Below are positions 34,352 through 44,496 of a stretch of DNA of 51,262 bases, in pieces. The stretch is from an uncultured Bacteroidota bacterium (GTDB taxonomy: Bacteria > Bacteroidota > Bacteroidia > Flavobacteriales > Flavobacteriaceae). Within the stretch, counting starts at the first letter, position 1, and every line of letters starts with the position of its first letter. Where the stretch lies: the NCBI GenBank assembly GCA_902514625.1, contig CABXRK010000009.1, positions 1 to 51,262 on the forward strand, given 5' to 3'. The notes below the pieces were generated by a model. It was not told where the DNA came from and searched no databases. It was given only the letters and a program-made list of their open reading frames with translations. Both the position numbers and the translations under genes were made by a program.

Positions 34352-36523
34352 ATGTATCCAAAAGTTTCACTGAAATTGTTAACCATTTTTCTTTTATTCG
34401 GTTGTGAATCTATCCATAAAGAAACGGTTGATTTTATAAACTGGTCTGAATATTTAGGTGATAAATCAAGATCTCATTATTCATCATTAAATCAAATAAA
34501 TATTTCTAATGTTAAAAATATTAAAAAAGCATGGTCTTATAGTTCTGGAGATGTCGGGAAAAATAATAGGACTCAAATTCAGTGTAGTCCAATAGTAATT
34601 GACACTATTTTGTATGGAACAAATCCTCAATTAAAACTATTTGCAATTAATGCTAAAACTGGAAAAGAATTATGGAAATTTAATCCTGATGACAAAGTTT
34701 CCCCAGGATGGGGAGTAAATAGGGGTGTTATATATTGGGATGATAATGAAAATGGAAGAATACTTTATACTTCAGGAAAATACATCTATTCTATAGATGC
34801 AAAAAGTGGAAAAATAGAAAGTTCTTTTGGGGAAAATGGAAAAATCGATTTACGTAAGAATCTTGGAAGACCCTATGAAACAATTGTTGCTATTTCTAAT
34901 ACTCCTGGCGTTATTTTTAATGGCATTCTAATTCAAGGTACTAGAGTCCATGAAGGTCCTGGTGGATCCCCTGGTCATATAAGGGCATACGATTTAAGAA
35001 CCGGGGAATTAGTTTGGAGATTTAATACTATACCAAATCCTGGAGAATTTGGATATGATACATGGCCTAAAGATGCTTGGAAATATATTGGAGGTGCAAA
35101 TTCATGGTCTGGAATGACTCTTGATGAAGAGTCAGGAATAGTCTATATTCCAACTGGATCAGCTTCATATGATTTTTATGGTGGAAATAGAAAAGGAAAA
35201 AATTTATTTGCAAATTGCCTTATTGCTTTAGATGCTAAATCGGGTAAAAGAATCTGGCATTATCAATTTGTACATCATGATCTATGGGATAGAGATATTC
35301 CTGCTCCACCAAATTTAGTTGAAATAAATAAAGAAGGTAAAGTTATAAAAGCAATAGTTCAAATAACAAAATCCGGACATGTATTTGTTTTCAATAGAAA
35401 AAATGGTCAACATATATTTCCAGTTAAAGAATTTCCATTTCCTAAATCAGAACTTATAGGAGAAGAAGCATGGCCAACCCAACCTCTTCCTACTAAAATA
35501 CCCCCTTTCGCTAGACAAAAATTCACTAAGGATCTAATAAATGATATGTTTCCTAATTCAAAAGCATTATTGGCTTGGTCTCCATTGCAAAAGGATAAGG
35601 TGTCTGATAAAACTGTTGAAGAAGTATGGTTGACTTTAAATTCCTTAGGTCAGTTTCAACCACCTAGTGACAAAATAGCAACAATTACTTTTCCTGGATT
35701 AGATGGCGGAGGAGAATGGGGAGGAGCGGGATATGATCCCGAAAGTGGAATGTTATATATTAATTCTAATGAAATGCCTTGGGTGTCAAAAGCTTTCAAA
35801 TTAGACAAAATAAAAGATAAAAACGTTCAAAAATTCGGGAAATCAATTTACTTACAACAATGTTCTAGATGCCATGGACCTGAACTTCAAGGCATTTCTA
35901 ATCTTCCAGATTTAAAAAATTTAAAAAATAGATTTAATCAAAAAGAATTAGCATCAATAATTAAAAAAGGTAAAGGTTCAATGATGCCTCTACCTCACTT
36001 AAATAAATCTCAAATTAATGCTATTTCTTCTTACCTATTAGATGATGAAACTATAGAAATTGATCAATCATCTTTTAACGATCTTGATCCAAATGCACTA
36101 CCTTACTCAATAAAATATTATGGAAGATTTATGGATGAATATGGATATCCAGCCATTAAGCCTCCTTGGGGGACACTAAATGCAATTGATTTAAATAAGG
36201 GTGAATTAGCTTGGAGTGTTCCTTTAGGTGAATATGATAGTCTAACAAAAAAGGGATTCCCTAAAACTGGAACTGAAAATTATGGTGGACCAATTGTTAC
36301 TTCAGGGGGATTGATTTTTATTGGAGCAACAAATGATGAATACTTCAGAGCATTCAATAAAAAAAATGGTGAAGAATTATGGAAAACTAAACTTCCTGCA
36401 GGAGGATATGCAACTCCAATAACATATCAAATAGATGACAAACAATTCGTTGTAATTGCATGTGGAGGTGGGAAAATGGGAACTAAATCCGGAGACTCAT
36501 ATATAGCATATAGCCTGAATTAA
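34352..36523 (+). CDS. PQQ-dependent dehydrogenase with fused cytochrome c domain, lipoprotein
   Basis: A 723-residue quinohaemoprotein oxidising an alcohol or sugar outside the cytoplasm. It starts at ATG 34352, just after a less likely TTG. The lipobox LLFGC marks C18. Propeller and PQQ features include KELWKFNPDDK, GSPGHIRAYDLRTGELVWRFNTIP, WSGMTLDEESGIVYIPTGSAS, YQFVHHDLWDRDIPAPPNL and GGEWGGAGYDPESGMLYINSNE. A haem-binding CSRCH (C504, C507, H508) sits in a cytochrome c domain of about 490-570 inserted before the last propeller blades (TPITYQIDDKQFVVIACGGG). Electrons could pass to an azurin or cytochrome. The substrate cannot be read. It converges on the FG-GAP gene at 36569. Confidence 0.92.
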   Translation: MYPKVSLKLLTIFLLFGCESIHKETVDFINWSEYLGDKSRSHYSSLNQINISNVKNIKKAWSYSSGDVGKNNRTQIQCSPIVIDTILYGTNPQLKLFAINAKTGKELWKFNPDDKVSPGWGVNRGVIYWDDNENGRILYTSGKYIYSIDAKSGKIESSFGENGKIDLRKNLGRPYETIVAISNTPGVIFNGILIQGTRVHEGPGGSPGHIRAYDLRTGELVWRFNTIPNPGEFGYDTWPKDAWKYIGGANSWSGMTLDEESGIVYIPTGSASYDFYGGNRKGKNLFANCLIALDAKSGKRIWHYQFVHHDLWDRDIPAPPNLVEINKEGKVIKAIVQITKSGHVFVFNRKNGQHIFPVKEFPFPKSELIGEEAWPTQPLPTKIPPFARQKFTKDLINDMFPNSKALLAWSPLQKDKVSDKTVEEVWLTLNSLGQFQPPSDKIATITFPGLDGGGEWGGAGYDPESGMLYINSNEMPWVSKAFKLDKIKDKNVQKFGKSIYLQQCSRCHGPELQGISNLPDLKNLKNRFNQKELASIIKKGKGSMMPLPHLNKSQINAISSYLLDDETIEIDQSSFNDLDPNALPYSIKYYGRFMDEYGYPAIKPPWGTLNAIDLNKGELAWSVPLGEYDSLTKKGFPKTGTENYGGPIVTSGGLIFIGATNDEYFRAFNKKNGEELWKTKLPAGGYATPITYQIDDKQFVVIACGGGKMGTKSGDSYIAYSLN

Positions 36524-36568
36524 TTCTTTGATTTTTATTCTACGGATAAATTTTATCACTATAATTAA

Positions 36569-39500
36569 TTAAAAAGTTATGGTTCTAGTTTTATTACCAT
36601 CTTTTGAAAAAAAATCAATTGAAATCATATTCTCCATGACCAAAACTTTTTCAGATGATTGAGATTGAAACGATTGATTCCCATGTCTATATATCCTCTT
36701 TTGCTTATCACTTTTAAAAGTAATTAAACAACTTATTTCATGATCATTCCAATCAACAATTCTTTTGGATGAAGTAAATGTATTTTTATAAATTTTCAAC
36801 GAATCATTATTCTGAGAAAATATATTAATAAAGCCCTTATTTTTTATAAATAGCTTAACACTGCTTTTTGCATCTCCAGGAATTAATAAATTAGTTTGTT
36901 CTAATTCTAAAACATTAAATTTCATATTACCATTATTTAATAAAACTACTCCATTAAGAGCATCAGATCTTCCCTGGTTTGGCTCTAAGCCAAAATTATT
37001 TCCAATAAAAATAAAATCCTCAAATTGATCATTATTGATATTACTTTTTAGGATACCATAAATAGAAGAAAACTGTAATTTGTTAGGAAGTTCGATAATT
37101 TTAAATTTATTATTTCCTAAATTTTCAACCATAGCAGTTTTAAGGAAATTAGCTTCTAAATTAATAGATCCATTCAAATCAATTTTACTTAAAACTTCTT
37201 CTTTAGTGGCCTCACCATATTTTCCATGAGAATTGTAGAATTTTCTCAAATAGGGATATTGCTTAACAACATCTTCCCAAACATGATAGATATAGTTATT
37301 CTTTTTATTTCCAATACTATCTCTTACATAAAAAGATAAAAATGATTCTAAAGAGCTATTTGAGTCAAAATCTTTTGCAATTATAGAAATTGGTTCATTA
37401 AAATTAGCTTTAAACAATGTGTTTGTTCCAAAATTACCTACTAGATAGTCTAAATCACCATCATTATCAATGTCAGAAGAAAGTATACTATTCCACCAAC
37501 CAAAATATTTGTCTATACCTGAATTATTAACTTCATAAAGCTTCCCGTTATTATTTTCAAAAAATCTAAGATTACTCCATTCAGATACAATAATTAAATC
37601 TACTAAGTGATCACCATTAAAATCAGTCCAAATAGCATCATTTACAATTCCTATAGGCTTTTTAATAATTATTTTTTCAGTAGAATCAACAAATCCAATA
37701 TTATCACCTTCACTAATGTTCTCAATTAAATAAGAAGAATCAGAAAGCGGATAATTCGAGGGTTTTATTCCCGCTCCAACAAATAAATCAATGTCACCAT
37801 CATTGTCAAAATCTGCTCCTTTAACTGCAGACCCATTATTTCTATTAGGAGGTAGCTTGTCTGAATGATTAGAAAATTCTCCATGTCCATCATTAACCCA
37901 TAGTCCATCTTTATAATATTTACTTTTAAAAGGGAATTGGGCTGACCCTCTAACAATATAAATATCATTATCACCATCATTCTCAATATCAAAAATAAAT
38001 ATCCCAGAATCTTCTTCTAATAATTCTGAATCGCTTTTTAGATTGATTTGTTTCTTCTTAAACTTTCCATTTTCATTTTGAAAAAAAATAGTTTCTTTAA
38101 AATAAGAATTCCCTCCAATTATTAGGTCTTCCAAATCATCACCATTTAAATCTCCAACCGCTAATGAAGGTCCATTTTGTGAAAATTTCTTTGGAATTGT
38201 TGTTTGAAGATCGAAATCATCAAAATCATAATCAAAATCATTATAAAGAATCATAGTCTCATTAGAAACATCATCAAAAATTTTCTTTTTATAGATTTGA
38301 GTCCTTTTACTATTCTTTAACTTATTTTTTTTAATATAATTGACTTGATTAATTTTTACTTTAAATAAAGTTTGAGTGTTTTGATTCGCCCATCTAATTT
38401 GAATAGAATCAATTTTATTATTTTCACCTAATCCAAAATGTAAAATATTTTCTGATTGAGACAAATAACCTCTTTGATTTATTAATACTTGCTTTTGCTT
38501 TAAATTATTGTAATAAATGGTTACAGAACTTCCATATATTACGTTATCGTCATCAGAGCCAACTAATTTAAATCTAATGTGATTATTTTTAATTTCCTTG
38601 TTGTTAGATAAATTCTCAAGAATACTTGCTTTATCATTTACATTGTTTATTACTATATCTAAATCTCCATCATTATCTAAATCTGCATATGCAGCACCAT
38701 TACTATGACTTGGTTGCTCTATACCCCATGAATCTGTCATATCAATAAAAGTTAGATCTTTGTTGTTTTTAAAAACAAAATTTTTAGTTTTAACCTCAGG
38801 TAAAATTTTTAACAACTGTTTGGTTCTAAAGAAACTTCCCGAATTATTTCTGAAATCACTAAAATCTTTATCTAAAATATCTTTAGGAAATCCGTTAGCA
38901 ATAAAGAGATCATTCCATCCATCATTATCTAAATCTGCAAAAAATGATGACCAACTCCAATCTGTCTCACTTATACCAGACAACATTCCAATTTCTGAAA
39001 ATAATGGTAATTTTGTGTTTGGATTTAACCCCATATTTAATTGAAAAACATTTCTAAAATATTGATAATGATAATTAAATTTTTTTGTGATTTGTTCTTT
39101 TGAATAATTAGTTTGTCTTTGAAATAATTTTTTCCTTTTATTATAAAATGGTTGCATTTCAGAAACAAACAAATCTAATTTTCCATCATTATTTATGTCT
39201 GAAAGATCTGCCCCCATAGAACTTAAACTAAAATGTTTAAATATCTTACCTGATGAATCAGAAAATGTTTTATCTCTATTGTTGATATATAATATGTCAT
39301 TACTTAAAAAATCATTTCCTACGTATATATCTTGCCAGCCATCCAAATTAAAATCACTAATTAATACACTATTGGTTTGACCTTGAAATATAATTCCGGC
39401 TTTTTTTGAGACATCTTCAAAGACAGGATGTTTTAAACTGTCATTCCATCTATTTTCAAAAATTTTATCTACACTTATCGGGTTTTTATCTTTTGACATA

Positions 39501-40120
39501 TCACGATAAACATTTGGATTCATATCTTTTATCTGACTAACACCAATAAAAACATCTAGATCCCCATCATTGTCATAATCAAAAAATTGAGCGTTTGATG
39601 AATATGAGCTATCAGATAAATTATATTCTTCAGACATTTCTTTAAAAACTGGTATTAATTTATCATTTATTCCTTGGTTAATGAATAATAAATTTTTTCT
39701 AAAAGAACTATTTTTTCTTAATGTATTACAAACATAGATATCTAAAAGATCATCGTTATTTATATCAATTATATTAACACCAGATGACCATAATAATTTA
39801 TTTTTTTTTGAAAATTTTGATTCAATGGAAACATCCTCAAATGTTAAATCACCTTTATTTAAATAAATCGCATTATCAACTTGATTACCTGAAAAAACAA
39901 TGTCAGGCAAACTATCATTATTAAGATCACCTATGGCAACTCCTGCTCCATTGTAAAAATATTCATAATTTAATATGTTAACAGAATCATTTTCTTTAAC
40001 AATGTTTGAAAATTTAATATTTGTTTTACCCTCTGGAAGAGCTTTTAATAGTTTATTATTGGAGACTTCACATGAAATAGCAAGTATAAAAAAAATTAAA
40101 ACATTAAATATTTTATACAT
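36569..40120 (-). CDS. Giant FG-GAP/VCBS repeat protein with ASPIC/UnbV domain, lipoprotein
   Basis: A 1183-residue predicted lipoprotein (lipobox LAISC, C17). Two sets of FG-GAP propeller blades carry Ca-binding-like loops such as DLNNDSLPDIVF, DYDNDGDLDVFIG, DLDNDGWNDLFIA and DNDGDLDYLVG. Between them an ASPIC/UnbV domain spans about 513-598 (HIRFKLVG, GENNKIDSIQIRWANQ). Such proteins are common beside SusC/SusD genes in marine Flavobacteriia and are thought to bind ligands at the surface; no catalytic motif is visible. It lies 9 bases downstream of a sulfatase and ends the susC-to-36569 run. It is AT-rich with many Asp/Asn codons, consistent with local base composition. Confidence 0.9.
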   Translation of the reverse strand: MYKIFNVLIFFILAISCEVSNNKLLKALPEGKTNIKFSNIVKENDSVNILNYEYFYNGAGVAIGDLNNDSLPDIVFSGNQVDNAIYLNKGDLTFEDVSIESKFSKKNKLLWSSGVNIIDINNDDLLDIYVCNTLRKNSSFRKNLLFINQGINDKLIPVFKEMSEEYNLSDSSYSSNAQFFDYDNDGDLDVFIGVSQIKDMNPNVYRDMSKDKNPISVDKIFENRWNDSLKHPVFEDVSKKAGIIFQGQTNSVLISDFNLDGWQDIYVGNDFLSNDILYINNRDKTFSDSSGKIFKHFSLSSMGADLSDINNDGKLDLFVSEMQPFYNKRKKLFQRQTNYSKEQITKKFNYHYQYFRNVFQLNMGLNPNTKLPLFSEIGMLSGISETDWSWSSFFADLDNDGWNDLFIANGFPKDILDKDFSDFRNNSGSFFRTKQLLKILPEVKTKNFVFKNNKDLTFIDMTDSWGIEQPSHSNGAAYADLDNDGDLDIVINNVNDKASILENLSNNKEIKNNHIRFKLVGSDDDNVIYGSSVTIYYNNLKQKQVLINQRGYLSQSENILHFGLGENNKIDSIQIRWANQNTQTLFKVKINQVNYIKKNKLKNSKRTQIYKKKIFDDVSNETMILYNDFDYDFDDFDLQTTIPKKFSQNGPSLAVGDLNGDDLEDLIIGGNSYFKETIFFQNENGKFKKKQINLKSDSELLEEDSGIFIFDIENDGDNDIYIVRGSAQFPFKSKYYKDGLWVNDGHGEFSNHSDKLPPNRNNGSAVKGADFDNDGDIDLFVGAGIKPSNYPLSDSSYLIENISEGDNIGFVDSTEKIIIKKPIGIVNDAIWTDFNGDHLVDLIIVSEWSNLRFFENNNGKLYEVNNSGIDKYFGWWNSILSSDIDNDGDLDYLVGNFGTNTLFKANFNEPISIIAKDFDSNSSLESFLSFYVRDSIGNKKNNYIYHVWEDVVKQYPYLRKFYNSHGKYGEATKEEVLSKIDLNGSINLEANFLKTAMVENLGNNKFKIIELPNKLQFSSIYGILKSNINNDQFEDFIFIGNNFGLEPNQGRSDALNGVVLLNNGNMKFNVLELEQTNLLIPGDAKSSVKLFIKNKGFINIFSQNNDSLKIYKNTFTSSKRIVDWNDHEISCLITFKSDKQKRIYRHGNQSFQSQSSEKVLVMENMISIDFFSKDGNKTRTITF

Positions 40121-40129
40121 AAACAGAGT

Positions 40130-41476
40130 TTATTTATAGTCTTGCCAGGGAACTTTACCTCCTATTTGAATATGCTTCATAAGCAAAGAATTTAATTCTT
40201 TATATTTTTCAACTTCATTATTTATTAGATTATTCTTCTCTAGAGGATCATTTAATAAATTATATAATTCATAAGAATCATATGGTGAATTTTGAAGTAA
40301 TTTCCAATCCCCTTTTCTAAGTGCATAAATAGATTGACCCCCATATCTACTACCACCCTCTCTCCTTGTGAAATATATAGTTCTATTGTTTTTATGGTTA
40401 TTCTTAGGATTAATTAATTCAGAATAAAAACTTATTCCATCAATTTTATAATCCTTTTTTGAACCTGCTATTTCAAGAATAGTAGGGTATAAATCCATAG
40501 TAGATAGCATCATATTTGAGATACCTTTCTTATTTAATTTATCTTTCCAACTTATGACTGTTGGAACTTTCAATCCCCCCTCATAAACACTTTGCTTACC
40601 ATCTCTTAAAGGACCATTATTTGCTTTACTTGGTAAATGGCCTCCATTATCACTAGTAAAAATAATAACAGTATTGTCATATTTACCAGAATCTTTTAAT
40701 TCTTGAATTACTTTTCCAATCCCATCATCCATATGCTCAATAAATGCAACCAAATTAGCTCTGATACTATCAATTCCTATTTCCCTGTTTTTTACAATAT
40801 CTAAATTACTCTTTGGAGGTTGAACTGGAAAATGAGGAGCATTATATGCTAAATACAAAAAAAATGGGGTTTCTGAGTCACGATTAGATTTAATATACTC
40901 AATAGCCCAATTAGTAAAAAGATCTGTTGCATGACCTATTGGTTTAATAATTTGATCATTTAATCTCATATAATTAATTCCATGTCTAAGATGTTTCCAG
41001 TAATCATCCATCATGTCTCCTAACCAACCTTTAAAAAATTTAAATCCCCTTTCATTGGGAGTATTAGGAGATTTAAGGCCCAAATGCCACTTCCCAATTA
41101 AAGCCGTATTATAATTTAATTTATTTAATTGATCAGGAAGTAACTTTGCTTTTTGACTTAAATAGCCCCAGTTATTATTAGAAAAAGTCCTTATTACTCC
41201 GGGAACACCTGCAAAGTCAGGATATAAACCGGTCATCAATGAAGCTCTAGTAGGAGAACAAACAGGAGAATTAGCATAGAAATTATCAAATCTTATTCCA
41301 TTTTCACAAATTTTATCAATATTTGGAGTCTTAATGTCCTTAGTTCCATAATATGAAACATCATAATAACCTTGATCATCTGAGACAATCAATAAAATGT
41401 TTGGCTTATTTAAATTAGTTTTACTACAACTACTAAATATTAAAAAAAAAAGTACAACTAATTTTCTAATTGTCAT
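40130..41476 (-). CDS. Sulfatase (family S1, Cys-type), lipoprotein
   Basis: A 448-residue predicted lipoprotein (lipobox IFSSC, C17). The formylglycine-directing motif is CSPTR with C73 in NSPVCSPTRASLMTG. Other marks are NILLIVSDDQGYYD with metal-binding aspartates, ALIGKWHLGLK, and FTSDNGGHLP. Sulfatases hydrolyse sulfate esters, here presumably of a polysaccharide or oligosaccharide. The active Cys must be converted by an anaerobic-type or FGE maturase, neither encoded in the window. It overlaps the preceding sulfatase by 11 bases. The tandem pair may remove sulfate at two positions or act at two stages. Confidence 0.94.
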   Translation of the reverse strand: MTIRKLVVLFFLIFSSCSKTNLNKPNILLIVSDDQGYYDVSYYGTKDIKTPNIDKICENGIRFDNFYANSPVCSPTRASLMTGLYPDFAGVPGVIRTFSNNNWGYLSQKAKLLPDQLNKLNYNTALIGKWHLGLKSPNTPNERGFKFFKGWLGDMMDDYWKHLRHGINYMRLNDQIIKPIGHATDLFTNWAIEYIKSNRDSETPFFLYLAYNAPHFPVQPPKSNLDIVKNREIGIDSIRANLVAFIEHMDDGIGKVIQELKDSGKYDNTVIIFTSDNGGHLPSKANNGPLRDGKQSVYEGGLKVPTVISWKDKLNKKGISNMMLSTMDLYPTILEIAGSKKDYKIDGISFYSELINPKNNHKNNRTIYFTRREGGSRYGGQSIYALRKGDWKLLQNSPYDSYELYNLLNDPLEKNNLINNEVEKYKELNSLLMKHIQIGGKVPWQDYK

Positions 41477-42941
41477 TTTTAAGCTCTTCAGTTCTCATAT
41501 TATAACCATCAATTCTATCAACCAATTGATCAGGAGTTGATCCTTCAACATCTTTTAAATGTAAATCAATTGATTTTAACATTGTAGAAACAATTTTAGG
41601 TTTTTTATCTGAAACATCATACTTTTCAGAGATATCGCTATTTAAATCATATAGTTCAGGTTTATCTAGAATAATAGTTGGGCTACTATACATTACAGGT
41701 TTTCTTTGTTTAATATGAAGTTTCCATTTATCTTTCCTTATTGCATGTAACTCAGCAAAAGCCCAATAATGAAATTCATTTCTTGGACTAACCTCTTTTT
41801 CTGTGAGGACTTTAGATAAATCATAACCGTCCATTTTTCTATCTGTTGGTAATTCAGCACCTGACATTTCAGCAAAAGTATTTATTATATCTAAAGTAGA
41901 CCCCATTTCTGAAATGATTCCAGGTTTGACATTACCAGGACCCCAAAAAATTGTAGGAACTCTTTGACCTCCTTCAAAAGTAGTTCCTTTTCCTGCTCTT
42001 AAAGGCCCTGAAGAACCACCATGAGTTTTAAATAAAAGCCAAGGACCATTATCTGAAGTGAACATAACAATAGTATTTCTTTCTAAGTTATTGTCTTTTA
42101 AAGACTTTATTACTTGTCCAACACTCCAATCAATTTCTTCAATTACATCAGCGTAAAGTCCTCCTTTACTTTTTCCTAAAAAATTTTCAGATGCAAATAA
42201 TGGAATATGTGGAAGGCTATGAGCTAGATATAAGAAAAATGGATTAGACTTATTTTCATTAATAAAACTTACTGCTCTTTCAGTGTAACGTTTTGTTATA
42301 GTTGTTTGATCTGCTGGACGTTCAATATCTTTGGTGTTTTCAATTATTGGAACATTAAAACCCTCAATTTTAGCAATATAATCAGAGTTTATTGAATTGT
42401 TATAATATTCCATAAAAGTTCCCCTTTCTGCATCCATATCGTTAGAATAAGGAATTCCATAATAAGAATCAAAACCCTGACTTTGAGGTAAAAATTGAGG
42501 TAAGTGACCTAAATGCCATTTCCCAACTGCTGCACTTTTATATCCTTGTTCTTTTAAGACTTCAGCTATAGTAATTTCTTCAGACTTTAAACCATTAGCT
42601 GAATCAGGAAAAAAAACAGGTCTTACGGAAGATGTCATACCTGATCTAATAGGATATCTTCCTGTTAATAAACCGGCTCTACTAGGTGTACAAACAGGAT
42701 CAGCAACATAAAATTGAGTCCATTTTTGACCCTCATTAGCCATTATGTCTAGGTTTGGTGTTCTTATGATAGGGTTTCCAAAAGAAGCGATATCTCCATA
42801 GCCTAAATCATCACAAAAAATAATTACAAAATTTGGTTTTTGATTCTTTTCTTCATTAAACTGTTGAGTATTTCTACAAGAAATTAATACAAATAACATA
42901 CAGAATGTTATGCTGGAAAATATAAAATATTTTTTTTTCAT
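41466..42941 (-). CDS. Sulfatase (family S1, Cys-type), lipoprotein
   Basis: A 491-residue predicted lipoprotein (lipobox VLISC, C22). The active-site motif is CTPSR with C84 in ADPVCTPSRAGLLTG. The N-terminal metal site reads VIIFCDDLGYGD and the C-terminal half has SAAVGKWHLGH, FTSDNGPW and GGQRVPTIFWGP. It differs clearly from its neighbour in sequence and is about 40 residues longer, so it is not a recent duplicate. It is separated from susD by 112 bases with a strong hairpin, so its expression may be lower than that of susC/susD. The start follows a run of about 13 A residues. Confidence 0.94.
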   Translation of the reverse strand: MKKKYFIFSSITFCMLFVLISCRNTQQFNEEKNQKPNFVIIFCDDLGYGDIASFGNPIIRTPNLDIMANEGQKWTQFYVADPVCTPSRAGLLTGRYPIRSGMTSSVRPVFFPDSANGLKSEEITIAEVLKEQGYKSAAVGKWHLGHLPQFLPQSQGFDSYYGIPYSNDMDAERGTFMEYYNNSINSDYIAKIEGFNVPIIENTKDIERPADQTTITKRYTERAVSFINENKSNPFFLYLAHSLPHIPLFASENFLGKSKGGLYADVIEEIDWSVGQVIKSLKDNNLERNTIVMFTSDNGPWLLFKTHGGSSGPLRAGKGTTFEGGQRVPTIFWGPGNVKPGIISEMGSTLDIINTFAEMSGAELPTDRKMDGYDLSKVLTEKEVSPRNEFHYWAFAELHAIRKDKWKLHIKQRKPVMYSSPTIILDKPELYDLNSDISEKYDVSDKKPKIVSTMLKSIDLHLKDVEGSTPDQLVDRIDGYNMRTEELKNDN

Positions 42942-42964
42942 TTTTTTTTTTTTTGAAATTTAAT

Positions 42965-43001
42965 AAAAAACCTCCCAAAAAAAATTTATTGGGAGGTTTT
43001 T
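42965..43001 (-). terminator. Hairpin terminator or attenuator between susD and sulfatases
   Basis: A perfect inverted repeat, AAAAACCTCCCAA (42966-42978) and TTGGGAGGTTTTT (42989-43001), with a 10-base A/T loop. T-rich sides on both strands allow bidirectional action. Read on the minus strand it lies after susD and before the sulfatase start, so it may reduce transcription from susC/susD into the sulfatase genes. Confidence 0.75.
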
Positions 43002-43053
43002 CTCTAAATCTAAACAAAATTAACTCAAATCCAACTCTATTGTAAAAACTAAA

Positions 43054-44484
43054 TTAATATCCAGGATTTTGAGTCATCTCTTTATTAGCATCCATTTCGG
43101 CTAATGGTATTGGATAAAGTACATGATGATCTTGCGCAGGTTTCCCTTTTGATTGAGCAGTAGAAATATAAACGCCATTTCTAACTGCATCCTCTCGAAG
43201 TTTACCTTCCCAGAAAAACTCTCTTCTTCTTTCTTCCATCATAAAAGCTTTTAATGCGCTTTTTGTTGAATAAGCGGCAAGAGTAATTGCAGAAGCACCA
43301 GCTCTCGTTCTTATTTGATTAACTAAATCTATCACCTCTTGACTAGGGCCACTGGTTTCATTTAAAGCTTCTGCTCTATGCATTAATACATCACCATATC
43401 TAACATGAGGATAATCATTATTATTGGCAAATGCACCAGAAGCTCCAGGATCAATAGGATACTTTAACATTATACTTTCATTTATACCGTAACCAACAAT
43501 ATCAGCACCAGTATTACTCGTATAAGACCTTATCATATGATCCTTACCTCTAATATCATCAGGTTCAAAAAGATCCATAAACCAGTCATTTCCGTAAACA
43601 ACCGCAGCACAGGTTCCTTGATTATCTGGTCGAGGGTAATCCCTTGGAAGTGTAACACAAATTAACCACATCCCTTGAGAAGTACCAGCTTTTACTACAG
43701 GATATATTATCTCGCTATTTCCTTGATTATTAGCAGCAAAAACTGCAGTATAACTAGGGTCTAATGAATACTTTCCTAAATCCATTATTTGTTTACTTAA
43801 GGTAATAGCTTTGGAATATTGTTTTGTATTCATATAAAATCTTAATAAAGACCCCATAGCCATCCCTTTATCAAATCTTCCCCAATCAGACTGAGAACTT
43901 GGAAGCAAACCAATAGCTGCATTAAATTCAGTTTCAATAAATGTTTGCATTTCACCCTCAGAAGCTCTAGGATTTATAAGAGTTTCTGTTTCTTGAGTTA
44001 TTAAAGGACCAGGACCATAAAAAGCTAATATATCTTGGTATGCAGAGGCTCTTAATGCCCTAGCTTCACCCTCAACTTTACTTTTAAAATCTGCTGGAAA
44101 ATCATCACCTAGATTTTTTAATACAATATTAACATCTCTGATAGAGCGATAAAGGTCAACCCACATATCAGGAACAAAAAATGAAGCAGAATTCCATGTA
44201 AAATTAGTTAATGGTTCAGCAGTTCTTTCTTCCCAACTACCACTCCTTCCCCATGTATCCTGAAAAGGTAATTCTGAAGCAAAATATCTTTGAGGAGCAT
44301 GACTATTATTCATTTGTGAGTATGCAGAGAAAAGTAAAGTTTCAATACCATCTTGAGAAGTTAGATAGTTCCCAGCTGCTAATTGAGAAAAAATTTCTTC
44401 CTCAACAGCCGTATCACAATTCAAAGTAATTGCAACTAGTCCTACGCAAAATACTTTTAAAAATTTATTTATAATATTTTTCAT
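43054..44484 (-). CDS. SusD/RagB family nutrient-binding lipoprotein
   Basis: A 476-residue lipoprotein (lipobox ITLNC, C23). It has the family pattern: YQDILAFYGPGPLI in the TPR-like part, MALMHRAEALNETSG-like PHVRYGDVLMHRAEALNE, FMMEERRREFFWEG and the ending YPIPLAEMDANKEMTQNPGY. SusD sits on the outer face over the SusC channel and captures the ligand. It follows susC by 12 bases. Compared with the family norm of 500-650 residues it is a little short. The ligand cannot be read, but two sulfatases downstream point to something sulfated. Confidence 0.96.
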   Translation of the reverse strand: MKNIINKFLKVFCVGLVAITLNCDTAVEEEIFSQLAAGNYLTSQDGIETLLFSAYSQMNNSHAPQRYFASELPFQDTWGRSGSWEERTAEPLTNFTWNSASFFVPDMWVDLYRSIRDVNIVLKNLGDDFPADFKSKVEGEARALRASAYQDILAFYGPGPLITQETETLINPRASEGEMQTFIETEFNAAIGLLPSSQSDWGRFDKGMAMGSLLRFYMNTKQYSKAITLSKQIMDLGKYSLDPSYTAVFAANNQGNSEIIYPVVKAGTSQGMWLICVTLPRDYPRPDNQGTCAAVVYGNDWFMDLFEPDDIRGKDHMIRSYTSNTGADIVGYGINESIMLKYPIDPGASGAFANNNDYPHVRYGDVLMHRAEALNETSGPSQEVIDLVNQIRTRAGASAITLAAYSTKSALKAFMMEERRREFFWEGKLREDAVRNGVYISTAQSKGKPAQDHHVLYPIPLAEMDANKEMTQNPGY

Positions 44485-44496
44485 GATTTTTTTATT

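Noticed and set aside
37765-37992. A 75-codon open frame inside the FG-GAP gene on the same strand
   Set aside because: It is a shifted reading of repeated Asp/Asn-rich FG-GAP codons, with no start context or recognisable protein.
38600-40000. Recurring short DNA words such as CCATCATTATC that suggested direct repeats
   Set aside because: They encode the repeated DNDGD loops of the FG-GAP blades and have no regular spacing at DNA level; not a CRISPR or tandem repeat.
41466-42941. The two sulfatases considered as a recent tandem duplication
   Set aside because: They differ in motif text (CTPSR versus CSPTR), length and most of the sequence, so they are old paralogues or separately acquired.
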